Shown piece by piece: positions 60,976 through 64,000 of a DNA stretch of 64,000 nucleotides (positions within the stretch are counted from its first letter, which is position 1; every line of letters starts with the position of its first letter). The stretch covers positions 1 to 64,000 of the forward strand of contig NZ_JBMEUF010000002.1 of NCBI RefSeq assembly GCF_048820975.1. Direction: 5' to 3'. The stretch comes from Glaciecola sp048820975. Its GTDB lineage: Bacteria > Pseudomonadota > Gammaproteobacteria > Enterobacterales > Alteromonadaceae. A model generated the notes under the pieces. That model was not told the DNA's origin and did not search any database. It saw nothing but the letters and a program-made list of their open reading frames with translations. Both the position numbers and the translations under genes were made by a program.

Positions 60976-63031
60976 ATGCAGAGGCCTCTATCCCAGAGTG
61001 GCGTAGCAAGGCATCAGTATTGGGCTCTCTTCCTCTAAACGCCTTAAACAATTCCATGGGTTCTTTAGAACCGCCTTTTTCAAGAATATTGTTCAAAAAG
61101 TCTTGCCCTGTTTGGTGGTTGAAAATACCCTCTTCCTCAAAGCGAGAAAAGGCGTCAGACGATAAAACTTCTGCCCACTTGTAGCTGTAATAACCCGCTG
61201 CGTAGCCACCTGCAAAAATATGGCCAAAGCTATTTTGGAATTTATTAAAGCTTGGCGGAATGATTACCGCCACTTGTTGGCGCACTTCATCAAGTAAGGC
61301 CTGAACACTCTTTTCAGGCTGAGCTTGTTGGTGTAATTTAAAATCAAACAAGCTAAATTCAAGCTGCCTAAGCATTTGCATGGCTGACTGAAAGTTACGC
61401 GCAGCTAGCATTTTATCAAGTAAATCTTGTGGCAGTGGTTCGCTAGTTTCATAATGCCCTGAAATAAAAGATAAAGCTTCCGGTTGCCAGCACCAGTTTT
61501 CTAAGAACTGACTAGGCAGCTCTACCGCGTCCCAGGCTACACCGTTAATACCCGACACACCAGCTACGTTAACTTGGGTCAACATGTGGTGAATGCCATG
61601 ACCAAACTCATGGAATAAGGTAATGACTTCGTCATGGGTAAATAAAGCGGGTTTGTTACCCACCGGCCCAGAAAAATTACATGTTAAATAGGCTACCGGA
61701 GATTGCAGTTCGCCATCTTCTAGTACACGGCGTACGCGGCATTCATCCATCCACGCCCCGCCGCGTTTTTTAGCTCGCGCGTATAAGTCTAAGTAAAATG
61801 ATCCTCGCAGGCGGCCTATGCTGTCATGAATTTCAAAAAACCTAACATCTTTGTGCCATGTATCTACATTTTCAACTTCTACAATACTTAAACCATACAG
61901 GCGCGACACCACTTCAAACAAACCGCTTAATACACGTTGCTCAGGAAAATATGGGCGAAGCTCTTCATCCGAAACGGAATACTTATCTTGTTTGAGTTTT
62001 TCAGCATAGTAAGCATAGTCCCATGCTTCTAGCTCAGCTTGATTAAAATGACTATCTGCAAACTCCGTTAACTCTTGCTTTTCCAATTCACCTTGCGGCT
62101 TTGAGCGCTTAGCTAAATCTTCTAAAAAGTCGACAACTTGATCAACATCCGCGGCCATTTTAGTTGCTAAGGAATATTCGGCGTAATTATCAAACCCTAA
62201 TAACTGCGCAACTTGCTGGCGAAGTTTGAGTGTTTCATCAATTATTGCAGCGTTATCAAACTTACCTTCTTGGCTCAAGTTAGATGCTCGTGTTACATAT
62301 GCACGATACATTTCTTCGCGCAATTCACGATTGTCAGCATACATCATTACTGGCAAATAGCTGGGAATATCAAGGGTAAATAAATAACCCTGCAAGTCTT
62401 TTTCGTGCGCCGCTTGGCTAGCAGCATCCAGCGCTGATTGCGGTAAGCCTGCAAGTTCGCTTTCATCGGTAATGTGCTTTGTGAATGCAAGGGTGGCGTC
62501 CATCACATTATTAGAAAATTGCGATGACAAATCAGATAAACGCGCAACCATTTCTGCATATTGTGCTTTTTTCTCATCAGGCAACGCAACGCCCGATAAT
62601 TCAAAATCTCGCACGGCATTCGTCACCACTTTTTGCTGTGCTTCACTCAAGTCGTCAAACTCATCTGACTGCGCAAGGGCTTTGTATAAATCACATAAGC
62701 CTTGGTGCTGACCAACAAATGTGGAATATTCTGATAAATGCGGTAAACAGGCATCATGAGCGCTGCGAAGCTCGTCACTGCTTACAACCGAGTTCATATG
62801 GCTAATAGGTGAAAATAGCTTGCCTAAGGCGTCGTCAGCTTCTTCTAACTTAAGCACCACGTTGTCATACGATACTTCTTTTGATGCCACAAGTTCAGCA
62901 ATAACCGCTTTGCAATGTTCTATTGCATCTTTGATATCAGCTTCGACCGTATCGGGACTAATAGCTGAGAAAACAGGATTATTTGCCAAATTGCTAAGGG
63001 CTTTGTTACTTGATACTTTAGTGATATTCAT
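60974..63031 (-). CDS. prlC: oligopeptidase A (M3 metallopeptidase)
   Basis: The roughly 685-residue protein has the M3 zinc motif HEFGHGIHHML and the C-terminal YYSYKWAEVLSSDAFSRFEEEG, as in E. coli PrlC. It is a cytoplasmic thimet-like oligopeptidase that degrades signal peptides and other short peptides. The longest frame starts at GTG 63043, and the ATG at 63031 is four codons later; neither has a strong ribosome-binding site, so the start is uncertain. It is divergent from gor, its usual neighbour. Confidence 0.95.
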   Translation of the reverse strand: MNITKVSSNKALSNLANNPVFSAISPDTVEADIKDAIEHCKAVIAELVASKEVSYDNVVLKLEEADDALGKLFSPISHMNSVVSSDELRSAHDACLPHLSEYSTFVGQHQGLCDLYKALAQSDEFDDLSEAQQKVVTNAVRDFELSGVALPDEKKAQYAEMVARLSDLSSQFSNNVMDATLAFTKHITDESELAGLPQSALDAASQAAHEKDLQGYLFTLDIPSYLPVMMYADNRELREEMYRAYVTRASNLSQEGKFDNAAIIDETLKLRQQVAQLLGFDNYAEYSLATKMAADVDQVVDFLEDLAKRSKPQGELEKQELTEFADSHFNQAELEAWDYAYYAEKLKQDKYSVSDEELRPYFPEQRVLSGLFEVVSRLYGLSIVEVENVDTWHKDVRFFEIHDSIGRLRGSFYLDLYARAKKRGGAWMDECRVRRVLEDGELQSPVAYLTCNFSGPVGNKPALFTHDEVITLFHEFGHGIHHMLTQVNVAGVSGINGVAWDAVELPSQFLENWCWQPEALSFISGHYETSEPLPQDLLDKMLAARNFQSAMQMLRQLEFSLFDFKLHQQAQPEKSVQALLDEVRQQVAVIIPPSFNKFQNSFGHIFAGGYAAGYYSYKWAEVLSSDAFSRFEEEGIFNHQTGQDFLNNILEKGGSKEPMELFKAFRGREPNTDALLRHSGIEASA

Positions 63032-63259
63032 AATTTTGGGCACTCGTGGCAGTTAATATCGTACTTGTTTAATCTAGTGTATATTGTTGGGGGGAATTCC
63101 TAAAACACAAGATCCACTTACAAAAATCAAACGTATTTTCCTGTGTTACCTGTAATTTTTATGCAAGCAAAACTTGAAAAACGCGGTCTAGTCGTCATAG
63201 TAGTTCTATTCGCAAGCTACGCGTAGCTTTTTAACATTCTCACAAAGTTGGAATTTATA

Positions 63260-64000
63260 TTGGATATCACAACAAATACTCATTTTGATTATATTTGCAT
63301 TGGCGGCGGGAGTGGTGGTATTGCCTCAGCTAACCGCGCCTCACGCTATGGTAAAAAAGCGGCAATTATTGAAGCGAAAGATATAGGCGGCACATGCGTG
63401 AACGTTGGCTGTGTGCCTAAAAAAGCAATGTGGTACGGCGCCCAAGTAGCTGAAGCGATTCATAAATACGCGCCCGATTATGGGTTTGATGTGACGGTAA
63501 ATAATTTCAGTTGGGAAAAGCTAATTGAAAGCCGCGAAGCTTACATTGACCGTATACACCAATCGTATGACCGAGTTTTAGGCGGTAATGGCGTTACCTT
63601 GATCAAAGGCTTTGCTACCTTTGTTGATAACAATACAATTGAAGTGAACGGTGTTACTTATACCGCCGATCATATTACCATTGCTACGGGCGGTCGCCCA
63701 ATTAAACCCAATATTCCAGGGGCTGAGTTAGGTTTAGATTCTGATGGCTTCTTTGCTTTAAAAGAACAACCTAAACGCGTAGTAGTAGTTGGCGCTGGAT
63801 ACATAGCGGTAGAATTAGCAGGTGTTCTGCATTCTCTTGGCAGTGAAACCCATTTGTTGGTAAGACGCGCTAAAGCCTTGCGCGGTTTCGATGACATGCT
63901 TTCAGATACTTTGAACGACATAATGAAAGAAGAAGGTGTTAACCTGCATCCCTTCTCAGAAGTGGAAAAAGTTGAAAAGCAAGAAGATGGTAGCTTATTG
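63260..64000 (+). CDS. gor: glutathione reductase (3' end beyond window)
   Basis: Translation from TTG 63260 runs open to the window end (247 codons). It has FDYICIGGGSGGIASANRA (FAD site), the redox disulfide GTCVNVGCVPKKAMW, ATGGRPIKPNIPG and the NADPH-site motif VVVVGAGYIAVELAGVL. These match Gor rather than lipoamide dehydrogenase. It keeps oxidised glutathione reduced with NADPH. The start codon is uncertain: TTG has only a weak GGA upstream and no ATG is available. The C-terminal dimer interface lies outside the window. Confidence 0.96.
   Translation, partial: MDITTNTHFDYICIGGGSGGIASANRASRYGKKAAIIEAKDIGGTCVNVGCVPKKAMWYGAQVAEAIHKYAPDYGFDVTVNNFSWEKLIESREAYIDRIHQSYDRVLGGNGVTLIKGFATFVDNNTIEVNGVTYTADHITIATGGRPIKPNIPGAELGLDSDGFFALKEQPKRVVVVGAGYIAVELAGVLHSLGSETHLLVRRAKALRGFDDMLSDTLNDIMKEEGVNLHPFSEVEKVEKQEDGSLL

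Overview
The window comes from the chromosome of a marine gammaproteobacterium, most likely Alteromonadales (an Alteromonas/Glaciecola-like member). This rests on the sequence of the ribosomal, RpoA, PurT, UbiE and Gor proteins, on a MotX-type stator protein of a sodium-driven polar flagellum, on several Na+-coupled transporters, and on conserved gammaproteobacterial gene orders (ubiE-ubiJ-ubiB, trxA/rhlB-gppA, rnr-rlmB, ubiD-fre, prlC/gor). No phage, insertion sequence, CRISPR array or tRNA gene was seen. Almost all of the window is housekeeping.

Layout. 1-521: the 5' end of a 16S rRNA gene with its leader (boxB/boxA) and promoter, reading left off the edge. 843-1652: a lone exported helical-repeat protein of unknown function. 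1787-10414: the spc and alpha ribosomal-protein operons (rplN to rplQ, with secY, rpmJ and rpoA), all on the minus strand, with an S4-type leader before rpsM and a promoter before rplN. The S10 operon that normally precedes rplN is absent. 10644-17890: a DUF4397-like lipoprotein behind three phased TGTAAAG repeats, then rlmB, rnr, a DUF2798 protein, purT and motX. 18106-23212: ubiD, fre, an M28 peptidase, a periplasmic binding protein and a membrane thioredoxin.

23246-31853 is the most interesting accessory block and looks like a peptidoglycan-scavenging locus. A BadF-type sugar kinase and alanine racemase run left. A sodium:solute symporter, MurQ etherase, an AmiD-like amidase fused to a YfeW-like serine-hydrolase domain, and an NhaC-family antiporter run right. 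The fused hydrolase domain has Ala in place of the catalytic Ser of its SxxK motif. Together the genes could strip peptides from muropeptides outside the inner membrane, import the amino sugar on Na+, phosphorylate it, split off lactate and interconvert alanine. A degenerate 18-bp tandem repeat ending in a REP-like hairpin separates this block from an ABC-2 exporter / amidohydrolase / CPA1 antiporter operon (32120-36849).

36859-49657 carries dgkA, an aldehyde dehydrogenase, purA, cnoX, an Mpo1-like protein, a PQQ-type sugar dehydrogenase, PCuAC-dps, purEK, an M20 peptidase, a small peptide gene with a double-glycine leader (47384-47581), rho and trxA. 49759-63031 carries rhlB-gppA, ubiEJB, a large sensor diguanylate cyclase, a PerM-type membrane protein, a cysteine-free Tag-like protein and prlC. 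The window ends inside gor.

Several starts were moved from the longest open frame to a better-supported codon (rpsM, rpmD, rplR, rplE, purT, aldehyde dehydrogenase, cnoX, M20, rho, diguanylate cyclase, prlC). rpmJ and the truncated gor were found by direct translation.
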